The notes under the pieces are model-generated. The model saw only the letters and a list, made by a program, of their open reading frames with translations. It did not search any database and was not told the DNA's origin. A stretch of DNA of 29,847 nucleotides from the IMG/VR virus record IMGVR_UViG_3300032271_000427, positions 1 to 29,847 of that record; one strand, given 5' to 3'. The position numbers were made by a program, and so were the translations under genes. This DNA is from a virus. This document shows positions 23,704 to 29,847 of the stretch, one piece after another. Positions within the stretch are counted from its first letter, which is position 1, and each line of letters starts with the position of its first letter.

Positions 23704-25203
23704 ATGAAAATTACAGCACTCACTTCAATGGACTCGTACAAACTGGGTCACGGGGAAATGTACCCTGAAGGCACTACTAAAGTTTACTCAAACTTTACTC
23801 CACGTTCGCTCAAGCATTTGAACATGCCTGATCACTGGAAAGCAGATAACAAAATTGTGTGGTTCGGATTACAGGGCTTTCTTCACGAACTCAATTCAGT
23901 TTGGAAAGAGACATTTTTCGATTTACCCGAAGATGAAATTTGTGACGAGTTTCTTGAATTCGTAGCACCATTTGTCGGGCCCAACGGTTTCAATATCGAA
24001 CGTATTCGTGAATTACATCGTATTGGATACTTGCCGCTTGAAATCAAAGCTCTGCCAGAAGGATCACGAGTGCCGATTGGTGTGCCAGTATTGACAGTTA
24101 CTAACACTGTAGCATCAGCATTTTGGTTGCCTAACTTTCTTGAAACATGGCTTTCTGCTGAGTTGTGGAAATCATCGACTTCTGCCACAATGGCACGAGT
24201 GTATCGTAAAATTATCGACTCATACGCTGACGCTACAGGCGGAAGTAAAGAGTTTGTCGTATGGCAAGGTCATGACTTCTCAATGCGTGGCATGTCTGGT
24301 ATTGCTGATGGTGCAAAATCGGGTGCTGGTCATTTGTTGAGTTTTCTTGGAACTGACGTACTATCAGCAGTCAAGTATGTCAACGACTACTATCATGGCA
24401 AATCAACTTTTGTTGGTGGCTCGGTGCCTGCTAGTGAGCATAGCGTAATGAGTTCTTCTAGTCGTGATGCTGAGTTGGATACATATCGCTACATCTTGAG
24501 CAAATACCCAAGTGGTGTTGTCTCACTGGTTTCAGATACATACGACTTTTTCCAAGTGATCACAACATACGCCGCGATTCTGAAAGATGATATTTTGAAT
24601 CGTACTCCTGACTCACTTGGCTTGGCTAAAGTTGTGTTTCGTCCTGATTCGGGTGATCCAGTCAAGATTATCACTGGCGATCCAGAGGCATCAGCGGGTT
24701 CACCTGAACATAAGGGTGCTGTTGAATGTTTGTGGGAAATCTTTGGTGGTACAGTAAACGATAAAGGGTACAAAACTCTGAATCAACGTGTTGGTCTTAT
24801 CTACGGAGATTCGATTACCATTGAGCGTTGTAAAGATATCTTGTTTATGTTAGCCGCTAAAGGATTCGCAAGTGACAACATTGTATTTGGTATCGGTTCG
24901 TACACATACCAGTTTGCTACTCGTGACTCGCTTGGGTTTGCTATGAAAGCTACTCATCGTGTTACTAACGGCGAAGGTGTTGCTATCTTTAAGGATCCTA
25001 AGACTGATTCTGGTACTAAGAAATCTGCTCGTGGTTTACTGTGTGTACATCGTAGCCCACTCTCAGGTGACTATGTATTAGTTGATGGAGTGTCGAAATC
25101 GGCAGAACGTACAGGTGAGTTGAAAACTGTGTTTCTTGACGGTAAGATTCTTGTCAACGATACTTTCGAGGCGATTCGTAATCGTCTAGTTGCTGAGAAA
25201 TGA
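23704..25203 (+). CDS. Nicotinamide phosphoribosyltransferase-like enzyme (Nampt/NadV; candidate Namat of NARP1)
   Basis: 499 residues, full length. Motifs: DSYKLGHGEMYPEGTTKVYS (10-29), GHDFSMRGM (189-197) with D191 of the nicotinamide-type enzymes, SVPASEHSVM with the phospho-acceptor His at H246, VFRPDSGDP (311-319) and YGDS/GIGSYTYQ further on. Nampt makes nicotinamide mononucleotide from nicotinamide and PRPP. Next to the Prs-like gene it forms either a PRPP-based NAD salvage pair or the NARP1 pair that rebuilds NAD+ directly from ADP-ribose and nicotinamide after Sir2/TIR-type host defence. It has a separate promoter and RBS (AAAAGGAAAAGG). The next gene overlaps its stop (ATGA). Confidence 0.93.
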   Translation: MKITALTSMDSYKLGHGEMYPEGTTKVYSNFTPRSLKHLNMPDHWKADNKIVWFGLQGFLHELNSVWKETFFDLPEDEICDEFLEFVAPFVGPNGFNIERIRELHRIGYLPLEIKALPEGSRVPIGVPVLTVTNTVASAFWLPNFLETWLSAELWKSSTSATMARVYRKIIDSYADATGGSKEFVVWQGHDFSMRGMSGIADGAKSGAGHLLSFLGTDVLSAVKYVNDYYHGKSTFVGGSVPASEHSVMSSSSRDAELDTYRYILSKYPSGVVSLVSDTYDFFQVITTYAAILKDDILNRTPDSLGLAKVVFRPDSGDPVKIITGDPEASAGSPEHKGAVECLWEIFGGTVNDKGYKTLNQRVGLIYGDSITIERCKDILFMLAAKGFASDNIVFGIGSYTYQFATRDSLGFAMKATHRVTNGEGVAIFKDPKTDSGTKKSARGLLCVHRSPLSGDYVLVDGVSKSAERTGELKTVFLDGKILVNDTFEAIRNRLVAEK

Positions 25204-25535
25204 TCTGGTTTATTTTGCCACTAGTGATGTATATCATCGCTATCTCTGCCCAGTTGTTGTTCACCACTATTCCAGTTTTTCTGGTAGTGGTTCTAACAGC
25301 ACTGGGCATAGCGACGATTACACTTATTATATACATAGCACGAGTGATATTTAAAGCAACTAGACCACACAGTGATCGATCATACAGAGGTGTATTTTTT
25401 GGTGAATCATATTCTCGTAACTCAGATTCAGGCATAAGTTCGTTTCTTTCTGGATATATAGTTGGAAGTTCATCCAGTGATTCAAGTAGTTCATGTAGTT
25501 CAAGTTCAGACAGTAGTTCAGGAGGTAGTGACTAA
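25200..25535 (+). CDS. Membrane protein with Ser-rich tail, 111 aa
   Basis: Starts on the Nampt stop (ATGA). Two hydrophobic helices (residues 2-20 and 25-50: MIWFILPLVMYIIAISA; VFLVVVLTALGIATITLI) are followed by a polar region and a C-terminal tail almost entirely of Ser with some Asp and Gly (SSSSDSSSSCSSSSDSSSGG). Low-complexity Ser/Asp tails may be flexible linkers or phosphorylation targets. Function unknown; linked to the NAD genes only by position and coupling. Confidence 0.65.
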   Translation: MIWFILPLVMYIIAISAQLLFTTIPVFLVVVLTALGIATITLIIYIARVIFKATRPHSDRSYRGVFFGESYSRNSDSGISSFLSGYIVGSSSSDSSSSCSSSSDSSSGGSD

Positions 25536-25536
25536 A

Positions 25537-25704
25537 ATGACATTTATCGATATTGTAATGATGATATTATCTATTATTGGGTCTTTAGCACTCATTGGAT
25601 TAGTAATAGTATTTGCTTATATATTTAATAAAGTTGTGTTAACTTCAGTAGTGAGTGTCTACACAGAATTATATAATCAATCAAAACCTAAGGTTAAAAA
25701 ATGA
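25537..25704 (+). CDS. Small single-helix membrane protein, 55 aa
   Basis: ATG 25537 (MTFIDIVMMILSIIGSLALI) has an RBS-like CAGGAGG about 16 nt upstream; the in-frame start at 25462 would be inside the preceding gene. One long hydrophobic helix (about residues 4-30), then a polar end with Lys (KPKVKK). The stop overlaps the macrodomain start (ATGA), so the two are coupled. Confidence 0.6.
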   Translation: MTFIDIVMMILSIIGSLALIGLVIVFAYIFNKVVLTSVVSVYTELYNQSKPKVKK

Positions 25705-26159
25705 ATATTGTAAAAGGTAATTTATTAACATTGGCCGTAAACGGAAAGTTTGATGTTATTGTACAGGGCTGTAATTGCTTTTGTGCAATGGGTGGTGGTA
25801 TCGCTCGTGAAATCGCTGAACGTTTTCCTGAAGCCGTATTAGAAGATAATAAAACTATCAAGGGCGACTACAACAAGTTAGGTAATTACACACAAGTTGA
25901 AATTGACGATACGTTTATTTTGATTAATGCCTACACTCAATACGCATTAAGTAACGGAAATGATGTATTTGAATACGATGCTTTTAAATTGATTCTACAG
26001 AAATTAGCACGAGAATTTCCAGCCGCTCGTTTTGGTTTTCCATTAATTGGAATGGGATTGGCTAATGGAAACAAAACTCGTATTATGGGTATGCTGGCTG
26101 AATTTTCAGAAAAAATTACTGAGTTTGGCGGTACATTTACACTAGTAGAATTTGAATAA
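25701..26159 (+). CDS. Macrodomain protein (ADP-ribose binding/processing)
   Basis: 152 residues, a single macrodomain: N-terminal MNIVKGNLLTLAVNGKFDVI, the ADP-ribose loop VQGCNCFCAMGGGIAREIAE (21-40) and the second loop FGFPLIGMGLANGNKTRI. The NxF and GGG-I-A signature fits the Poa1p/ALC1-like class, which can hydrolyse ADP-ribose-1''-phosphate or remove ADP-ribose from targets. Encoded two genes after the Prs/Nampt pair, it plausibly recycles or releases ADP-ribose. It could also counter ADP-ribosylation by a host defence or by the phage itself. Catalytic class not certain. Confidence 0.88.
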   Translation: MNIVKGNLLTLAVNGKFDVIVQGCNCFCAMGGGIAREIAERFPEAVLEDNKTIKGDYNKLGNYTQVEIDDTFILINAYTQYALSNGNDVFEYDAFKLILQKLAREFPAARFGFPLIGMGLANGNKTRIMGMLAEFSEKITEFGGTFTLVEFE

Positions 26160-26162
26160 AAG

Positions 26163-26180
26163 TGTTGTTTTTATACAACA
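26163..26180 (+). promoter_or_regulatory. TGTTGT/ACAACA palindrome (cassette 6)
   Basis: TGTTGTTTTTATACAACA, just after the macrodomain stop and 8 bp before the next -35. Confidence 0.55.
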
Positions 26181-26188
26181 GTCGTAAG

Positions 26189-26217
26189 TTGACAATAAAT
26201 CGATAATCAACTATAAT
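26189..26217 (+). promoter_or_regulatory. sigma70-type promoter giving a leaderless start
   Basis: TTGACAATAAATC, 17-bp spacer, TATAAT (26212-26217). ATG at 26224 is 6 nt after the -10. Confidence 0.88.
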
Positions 26218-26223
26218 GTAGTT

Positions 26224-26442
26224 ATGATAAATTCAATACTTAAATGGTCAGCAACGCTTCTCACGATTCTGGGAGCGTTAGCTATTACATATGGGCTGGA
26301 CCCGCTCAATATCTACTTGCTAAATTTAGCTAGTATTCTATGGATTATTTGGGCACTAAGAATAGGTGAGCGTTCTATTATCGTTGTAAATGCGGCAATG
26401 CTAGTAATTTACGGATATGGTCTGATTATCAGACTGTTGTAA
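26224..26442 (+). CDS. Small integral membrane protein, 72 aa, leaderless
   Basis: MINSILKWSATLLTILGALA, then three hydrophobic stretches (about 8-24, 28-45, 51-70) with the conserved-looking NIYLLNLASILWIIWALRIG. Small three-helix proteins of this kind (W-x-A-T-L-L-T-I-L-G start) are found in many phages. Its position near NAD genes raises the possibility of a metabolite transporter fragment, which is not supported by motif. No RBS: the start lies at the predicted +1. The stop codon is inside the next palindrome. Confidence 0.65.
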   Translation: MINSILKWSATLLTILGALAITYGLDPLNIYLLNLASILWIIWALRIGERSIIVVNAAMLVIYGYGLIIRLL

Positions 26443-26452
26443 AAATACAACA
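26435..26452 (+). promoter_or_regulatory. TGTTGTA-AAAA-TACAACA palindrome (cassette 7)
   Basis: Overlaps the stop codon of 26224-26442 and ends 6 bp before the next -35. Identical to cassettes 1 and 2. Confidence 0.65.
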
Positions 26453-26458
26453 AATCTA

Positions 26459-26487
26459 TTGACAATAAATCAAAAATCGTCTATAAT
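26459..26487 (+). promoter_or_regulatory. sigma70-type promoter giving a leaderless start
   Basis: TTGACAATAAATC, 17-bp spacer, TATAAT (26482-26487). ATG at 26494 is 6 nt after the -10. Confidence 0.88.
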
Positions 26488-26493
26488 AGTTAC

Positions 26494-26814
26494 ATGATGA
26501 CAAAACGCAAACGCCGCAACGACTGTACCCACTTGATCTACGTGATTCAAAACACGGTGACGGGTGAACAGTACGTGGGTATCACTGTCAAGAACGTGGG
26601 TGGGATTCAAAAGACTCTCAAGCGCCGCATTCAAAAGCACGTGCAACGTGCGCTGGCTGAAGACAAGGGCTGGGCACTGTCACGCTCAATTCGTGAATAT
26701 GGCTCTGAGTCATTCACTTACGGCTTGCTCGAAACAGTACGTGGTCGTTCTGCCGCACATACTCGTGAGCGTGAGTTGATCAACGGTCAACGCCCAGCAT
26801 TGAACACATTTTAA
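26494..26814 (+). CDS. Small GIY-YIG nuclease, leaderless
   Basis: 106 residues. LIYVIQNTVTGEQYVGITVK contains the Y ... YVG core with spacing typical of GIY-YIG. A following RIQKHVQRALAED, an SREYG-like IREYGSESF and ERELINGQRPALNTF complete a compact catalytic domain. There is no DNA-binding extension, so it may be a minimal nuclease rather than a homing endonuclease. The codons are more G/C-rich than the neighbours, hinting at separate ancestry. It starts MM at the predicted transcription start with no RBS. Confidence 0.8.
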   Translation: MMTKRKRRNDCTHLIYVIQNTVTGEQYVGITVKNVGGIQKTLKRRIQKHVQRALAEDKGWALSRSIREYGSESFTYGLLETVRGRSAAHTRERELINGQRPALNTF

Positions 26815-26823
26815 GGGTATACA

Positions 26824-27012
26824 ATGAACGAACAAATCGAGAAAATATACGGCGAGGCATGTATTGCTGCCGGAAATTTGGACGAAAGAGATTTCTGTGA
26901 ACATTTTGCTAAATTGTTGATCAAACAATGTGCTGAATTGTGTGCTAACATCGATGGTGGTGAGAATATGTTTTCTCGTACTATCCGTAAAAATTTCGGA
27001 GTTAAAGAATGA
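26824..27012 (+). CDS. Hypothetical protein, 62 aa
   Basis: MNEQIEKIYGEACIAAGNLD, ending FSRTIRKNFGVKE. ATG 26824 is 9 nt after the GIY-YIG stop, with AGGGTATACA as a weak RBS. Helical, three Cys. It resembles the first part of many small phage proteins that carry a LIxxCAExC motif (LLIKQCAELCANI). Overlaps the next gene (ATGA). Confidence 0.6.
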   Translation: MNEQIEKIYGEACIAAGNLDERDFCEHFAKLLIKQCAELCANIDGGENMFSRTIRKNFGVKE

Positions 27013-27347
27013 TTAGCGCAAAACAAGCTGTCGAATTGGTCGAAAACAGCGAGACATTAATTAAAGAACGATTAGAGAAAATTGGTAAATTAATCGAGGT
27101 TGAAGCTAATCTCGGCAAACGTGAATTGACACTGAAAGAATACGACTCAGACTTATATAAAGTCAAGAAAAGTCCATACTATTCGCCTAATTTTACTCCT
27201 ATTCAACGCTTGATTGCTCTAAGACTTGAGACGCATGGGTATAGAGTAAAAATTGAATCATACGAATATGATGCGTCTAAAGGTCTTTCAAGTATGGAAA
27301 CTGAACCTCGTATTGAAACATCATACGATATTGTGATAAGATGGTAA
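27009..27347 (+). CDS. Hypothetical protein, 112 aa
   Basis: MISAKQAVELVENSETLIKE, a helical N-terminal half and a second half with mixed strands (LETHGYRVKIESYEYDASKG ... YDIVIRW). The MISAKxA start and the coupling by ATGA suggest a phage small-gene operon. No known domain. Confidence 0.65.
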   Translation: MISAKQAVELVENSETLIKERLEKIGKLIEVEANLGKRELTLKEYDSDLYKVKKSPYYSPNFTPIQRLIALRLETHGYRVKIESYEYDASKGLSSMETEPRIETSYDIVIRW

Positions 27348-27386
27348 ATCAATAAAGTTAACTGACACAACGAAAACGGAATCAAA

Positions 27387-27563
27387 ATGACAGAACGTGA
27401 AGAAATTCAAACATACTACAGCGGAGTAGCAGAGGGCATTTGCAAATACGCACATTGGAAAGACGGCGTACAGTATGTGGGCACTACTGGTAAAACCTTG
27501 AAAGAGGCGCTTGAAGACCTTAAAGCCGAACGTAAGTATCAATTGGCAGGAGCATTCAATTGA
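27387..27563 (+). CDS. Hypothetical protein, 58 aa
   Basis: MTEREEIQTYYSGVAEGICK, then WKDGVQYVGTTGKTLKEALE and a helical basic end. QYVGTTG echoes the QYVGIT of the nearby GIY-YIG protein, but the rest is unlike it. RBS-like ACGGAATCA precedes the start. A TTG-started hydrophobic 14-codon ORF (27560, KYIVAIIVTMMVI) overlaps its stop and may or may not be translated. Confidence 0.55.
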   Translation: MTEREEIQTYYSGVAEGICKYAHWKDGVQYVGTTGKTLKEALEDLKAERKYQLAGAFN

Positions 27564-27619
27564 AATATATTGTAGCTATCATAGTTACTATGATGGTTAT
27601 TTAAAATTAAGGAAATATT

Positions 27620-28651
27620 ATGAGAAAGATGGCAACTATTCGTCGTATTGACGAACTAAACCCTATTGAGGGTGCTGATAAAATTGAAGTGGCTACCGTT
27701 GGTGGCTGGAAAGTCGTATGTCAAAAAGGATTATATGTAGTTGGCGATTTAGTAGTATACTGTGAAATTGATAGTTTCATTCCCACTACTATTGCTCCAT
27801 TTCTGACTCGTGACGGGCACTATCCAAAGACGTATAAGGGTGTTGAGGGCGAACGTCTGCGCACAATTAAGCTACGTGGGCAAATCTCTCAAGGATTGTT
27901 ACTGCCCTTGAGTGTTCTTGCTGTTAATACTTCTTCAGGTGATTATCTTGGTGACTGGGAACAGTTTGAGAACGAAGATGTAAGTGAGAATCTTGGCATC
28001 GTGAAATGGGATCCACCTGTATCAGCACAACTTGCTGGTGTCGCTCGTGGTAATTTCCCGAGCCAGATTCCAAAGACTGATCAAGAACGTTGTCAGAATT
28101 TGAAGCGTGAGATTTCTCAAGCTGGTAATACAATGTTTGAGGTCACTGAAAAATTAGACGGTTCTTCAATGACTGTATATCTGATTGATGGTGTCTTTGG
28201 TGTATGTAGTCGTAATCTTGATCTGAAAGAAAGTGAAGATAATACTTTCTGGCGTGTTGCTCGTGAGTTGGATCTTGAAACTAAAATGCGAGCTATGGGT
28301 GATAACTTTGCCGTTCAGGGTGAACTGATTGGCGAAGGAATTCAAAAGAATATCTATGAGATCAAAGGTCATAAATTCATGGTATTTGATATGTATGATA
28401 TTGTCGAGGGCGCATACTTGAAGCCAAACGATTGTCAAACTAAAACTCAAATACTGGGTCTACAACATTGTCCTATTATTCATCGTTGTGGTTCAGTAAA
28501 TCATACTATTGATGAATTGCTTGAATTAGCCGAGTGCAAGTCTATGTTGAATGTCAAGACCGAGCGTGAAGGTTTGGTATTCAAGGCATTGGATGGTGGT
28601 TTTACATTCAAGGCTATTTCAAATAAATTTTTATTAAAGCACGGGGATTAA
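27620..28651 (+). CDS. DraRnl-type (Rnl5) RNA ligase
   Basis: 343 residues, RBS AAGGAAAT. The N-terminal module (about 1-130; MATIRRIDELNPIEGADKIE, VGGWKVVCQK) is the OB-fold-like domain of the Deinococcus DRB0094 family. It is followed by a nucleotidyl-transferase domain with motif I K178-L-D-G-S-S (VTEKLDGSSM), motif Ia CSRN, motif III FAVQGELIGEG (E235), motif IIIa FMVFDMYD, motif IV EGLVFKALDG (E317) and motif V FKAISNKFLLK. The family seals nicks in RNA or RNA/DNA duplexes. It is a second RNA ligase, distinct from the Rnl1 type at 14368, near the 3' end of the NAD/RNA region. Confidence 0.88.
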   Translation: MRKMATIRRIDELNPIEGADKIEVATVGGWKVVCQKGLYVVGDLVVYCEIDSFIPTTIAPFLTRDGHYPKTYKGVEGERLRTIKLRGQISQGLLLPLSVLAVNTSSGDYLGDWEQFENEDVSENLGIVKWDPPVSAQLAGVARGNFPSQIPKTDQERCQNLKREISQAGNTMFEVTEKLDGSSMTVYLIDGVFGVCSRNLDLKESEDNTFWRVARELDLETKMRAMGDNFAVQGELIGEGIQKNIYEIKGHKFMVFDMYDIVEGAYLKPNDCQTKTQILGLQHCPIIHRCGSVNHTIDELLELAECKSMLNVKTEREGLVFKALDGGFTFKAISNKFLLKHGD

Positions 28652-28652
28652 C

Positions 28653-28910
28653 ATGAAAGATCACATGGAAAAAGAAACAGAGGAGCTTAGTAAACTTCTT
28701 ATGGAGTGGTACAACAAAGGGTTTTCGGATTGTCAAGAAGCGACGATTAACGCAGCAGAATCTGCAATTGATATGGCTATTTTGCTAGAGCGTGAGGCTT
28801 GTGCCAAGTTGTGCGATGCAATGGCTGAAGATGTTGTTAGGTTTGAATTTAATCAAATTATTGCACTTGAGCGTTGTGCCGAGGCAATCAGAGCAAGAGG
28901 TGAAAAATGA
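28653..28910 (+). CDS. Small repeated-motif protein A, 85 aa
   Basis: MKDHMEKETEELSKLLMEWY, ending with the core EREACAKLCDAM ... CAEAIRARGEK. The motif EREACAxxCE ... AxAIRARG also appears in the next two genes, so these are tandem paralogues. Such motifs occur in many phage small proteins; function unknown. It starts 1 nt after the RNA ligase stop. Confidence 0.7.
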   Translation: MKDHMEKETEELSKLLMEWYNKGFSDCQEATINAAESAIDMAILLEREACAKLCDAMAEDVVRFEFNQIIALERCAEAIRARGEK

Positions 28911-29134
28911 CACCGAAAGATAACGAACTGCGTATGCAAGTTGGTTTGGTTATAACGCACACCGATGACGAACTTCTTTTTGTTCGATCAGAAAATATTA
29001 ATACTCTTGATGCGCTGCAAGCGTTTGCTGATTTAGTGCGCCAAGATGAACGTGAGGCTTGTGCGAAGTTGTGTGAGGAAACGACTAATCTTGGTTGGTT
29101 TGCCAAAGAAATCAGAGCGAGGGGTGAGAAATGA
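28907..29134 (+). CDS. Small repeated-motif protein B, 75 aa
   Basis: MTPKDNELRMQVGLVITHTD, then FADLVRQDEREACAKLCEE and FAKEIRARGEK. Paralogue of the genes before and after; overlaps the previous by ATGA. The N-terminal half differs among the three, the C-terminal half is conserved. Confidence 0.7.
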   Translation: MTPKDNELRMQVGLVITHTDDELLFVRSENINTLDALQAFADLVRQDEREACAKLCEETTNLGWFAKEIRARGEK

Positions 29135-29343
29135 AAGATTACACAAAAGAAAACAATTGGGTACATGACATGGTGATAGCGTGTAAACAAGACCCAAACA
29201 GCACAGACATAAACGGAGTCGCTCTGTACCATGTCATTGACCTAATCAGGCGGGACGAGCGTGAGGCTTGTGCTGCGATTTGCGAACCAGCACCAAGTGG
29301 TGATTATTTTGCAGCAGCAATCAGAGCAAGGGGAAACGAATGA
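29131..29343 (+). CDS. Small repeated-motif protein C, 70 aa
   Basis: MKDYTKENNWVHDMVIACKQ, then IDLIRRDEREACAAICEPA and FAAAIRARGNE. Third of the tandem paralogues, overlapping the previous gene (ATGA) and the next gene (ATGA). Confidence 0.7.
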   Translation: MKDYTKENNWVHDMVIACKQDPNSTDINGVALYHVIDLIRRDEREACAAICEPAPSGDYFAAAIRARGNE

Positions 29344-29510
29344 TTATATTTAAAAAAGAATATGACGATGAATCTCTTTATGATTTGGACAGAGATGTTT
29401 CAGAAGCAATTGATGACGATTTCAATTCCAAGTTGAAATCAATTCCAACAGATGAACATGGTTTTCGATTGGGTAAATTCACAGTAACTATTGAATGGAG
29501 CGAAGAATGA
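29340..29510 (+). CDS. Acidic hypothetical protein, 56 aa
   Basis: Starts on the previous stop (ATGA): MIIFKKEYDDESLYDLDRDV, then SEAIDDDFNSKLKSIPTDEH and FRLGKFTVTIEWSEE. Acidic, soluble, no transmembrane helix. Coupled on both sides by ATGA overlaps, which supports translation despite its size. Confidence 0.6.
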   Translation: MIIFKKEYDDESLYDLDRDVSEAIDDDFNSKLKSIPTDEHGFRLGKFTVTIEWSEE

Positions 29511-29680
29511 ATTGGATATTAATTATTTTTGTATGGGGCAGCGGTATGCAGACGATACCTGCACTAACTAGCATCTCTGTTGATACTGAAGCAGCGTGTC
29601 AAGCAGCAGGGGTAAAGGTTGTGAAAGACTTTTCTGCCCAATATCACGGCGTTAAATTTTCTTGCGTAAAGAAGAATTAA
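29507..29680 (+). CDS. Probable secreted or membrane-anchored small protein, 57 aa
   Basis: ATG 29507 overlaps the preceding stop (ATGA); an in-frame ATG at 29495 is less likely. MNWILIIFVWGSGMQTIPAL is hydrophobic, like a signal peptide or signal anchor. It is followed by SISVDTEAACQAAGVKVVKD with two Cys in the exported part (AACQ and FSCVKK). A disulphide in the periplasm is plausible. Function unknown. Confidence 0.6.
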   Translation: MNWILIIFVWGSGMQTIPALTSISVDTEAACQAAGVKVVKDFSAQYHGVKFSCVKKN

Positions 29681-29691
29681 ATATTATTCTC

Positions 29692-29720
29692 TTGACTTTA
29701 AATGTAACTTGTGTTACACT
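29692..29720 (+). promoter_or_regulatory. sigma70-type promoter with TAAAT block
   Basis: TTGACTTTAAAT, 17-bp spacer, TACACT (29715-29720). Confidence 0.78.
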
Positions 29721-29748
29721 ACTTACTTAAACTTAATAAGGCATTAAA

Positions 29749-29847
29749 ATGATTATTCTTTATGGATTGTTGACAGTCGTATATTTAGTGGGTATCGCTC
29801 TATTCACCACTGTGTGGGCAGATTTTGATCGTTCTAGCACTAGACAA
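29749..29847 (+). CDS. N-terminus of a small membrane protein (3' truncated)
   Basis: ATG 29749 after TAAGGCATTAAA. MIILYGLLTVVYLVGIALFT is one transmembrane helix followed by TVWADFDRSSTRQ at the window edge. The gene continues past the window, so size and function cannot be judged. Confidence 0.6.
   Translation, partial: MIILYGLLTVVYLVGIALFTTVWADFDRSSTRQ

Noticed and set aside
26224-26442. PnuC-type nicotinamide riboside transporter fragment
   Set aside because: Position near NAD genes is suggestive, but 72 residues is much shorter than PnuC and no PnuC motif is visible.

Overview
The window looks like the tRNA-rich early/middle region of a large, AT-rich, T4-like (probably jumbo) tailed phage of a Gram-negative bacterium. 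There are no ribosomal or housekeeping genes. Most genes are short, tightly packed and on the + strand. About 34 tRNA genes together cover all 20 amino acids. Alongside them are free-standing homing endonucleases of several families, two different RNA ligases, an ADP-ribose/NAD gene set and many small phage-type hypotheticals. Gram-negative host clues are a lipobox lipoprotein and sigma70-type promoters. The host genus cannot be read from the sequence.

Layout. 1-3350: small membrane and hypothetical genes, a GIY-YIG homing endonuclease, a 23-codon remnant of a queE-like gene and a 2OG-Fe(II) oxygenase. 3350-7310: tRNA cluster A (16 tRNAs) with an EDxHD homing endonuclease, a lipoprotein and a DEDDh exonuclease. 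7310-9490: small genes, four of them separated by a repeated palindrome-plus-promoter cassette. 9490-13800: cluster B, tRNAs mixed with about 2.5 kb of apparently non-coding, highly structured DNA. It holds nine long inverted-repeat elements (left arm around ATATTGAAGTACA, right arm around TGTATTTCAATAT), plus a PD-(D/E)xK homing endonuclease and a histone-H1-like protein. 13800-17230: metallophosphoesterase, Rnl1-type RNA ligase, coiled-coil proteins and an ATP-grasp enzyme. 17230-21260: tRNA clusters C and D, with a TPR-glycosyltransferase and a QueC-like enzyme on the - strand. 21260-29847: an RNAP-omega-like protein, a YkuK-type RNase H fold, a PRPP-synthetase-like enzyme next to a Nampt-like enzyme (the NARP1 gene pair), a macrodomain, small membrane proteins, a GIY-YIG protein, a DraRnl-type RNA ligase and three tandem paralogues.

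How it fits together. The tRNAs, two RNA ligases and metallophosphoesterase fit an RNA supply and repair programme against host tRNA cleavage. The Prs-like, Nampt-like and macrodomain genes fit recovery of NAD+ after host NAD-depleting defence. Transcription uses at least 17 sigma70-like promoters, all with exactly 17-bp spacers, and many share an extra TAAATC block just after the -35. Three of these promoters, and a fourth lacking the -35, place the -10 exactly 6 nt before an AUG, which predicts leaderless mRNAs.

The least explained and most interesting parts are the inverted-repeat RNA array, the swapped T-loop pair (A54-U58) in three tRNAs, and the palindrome/promoter cassettes.
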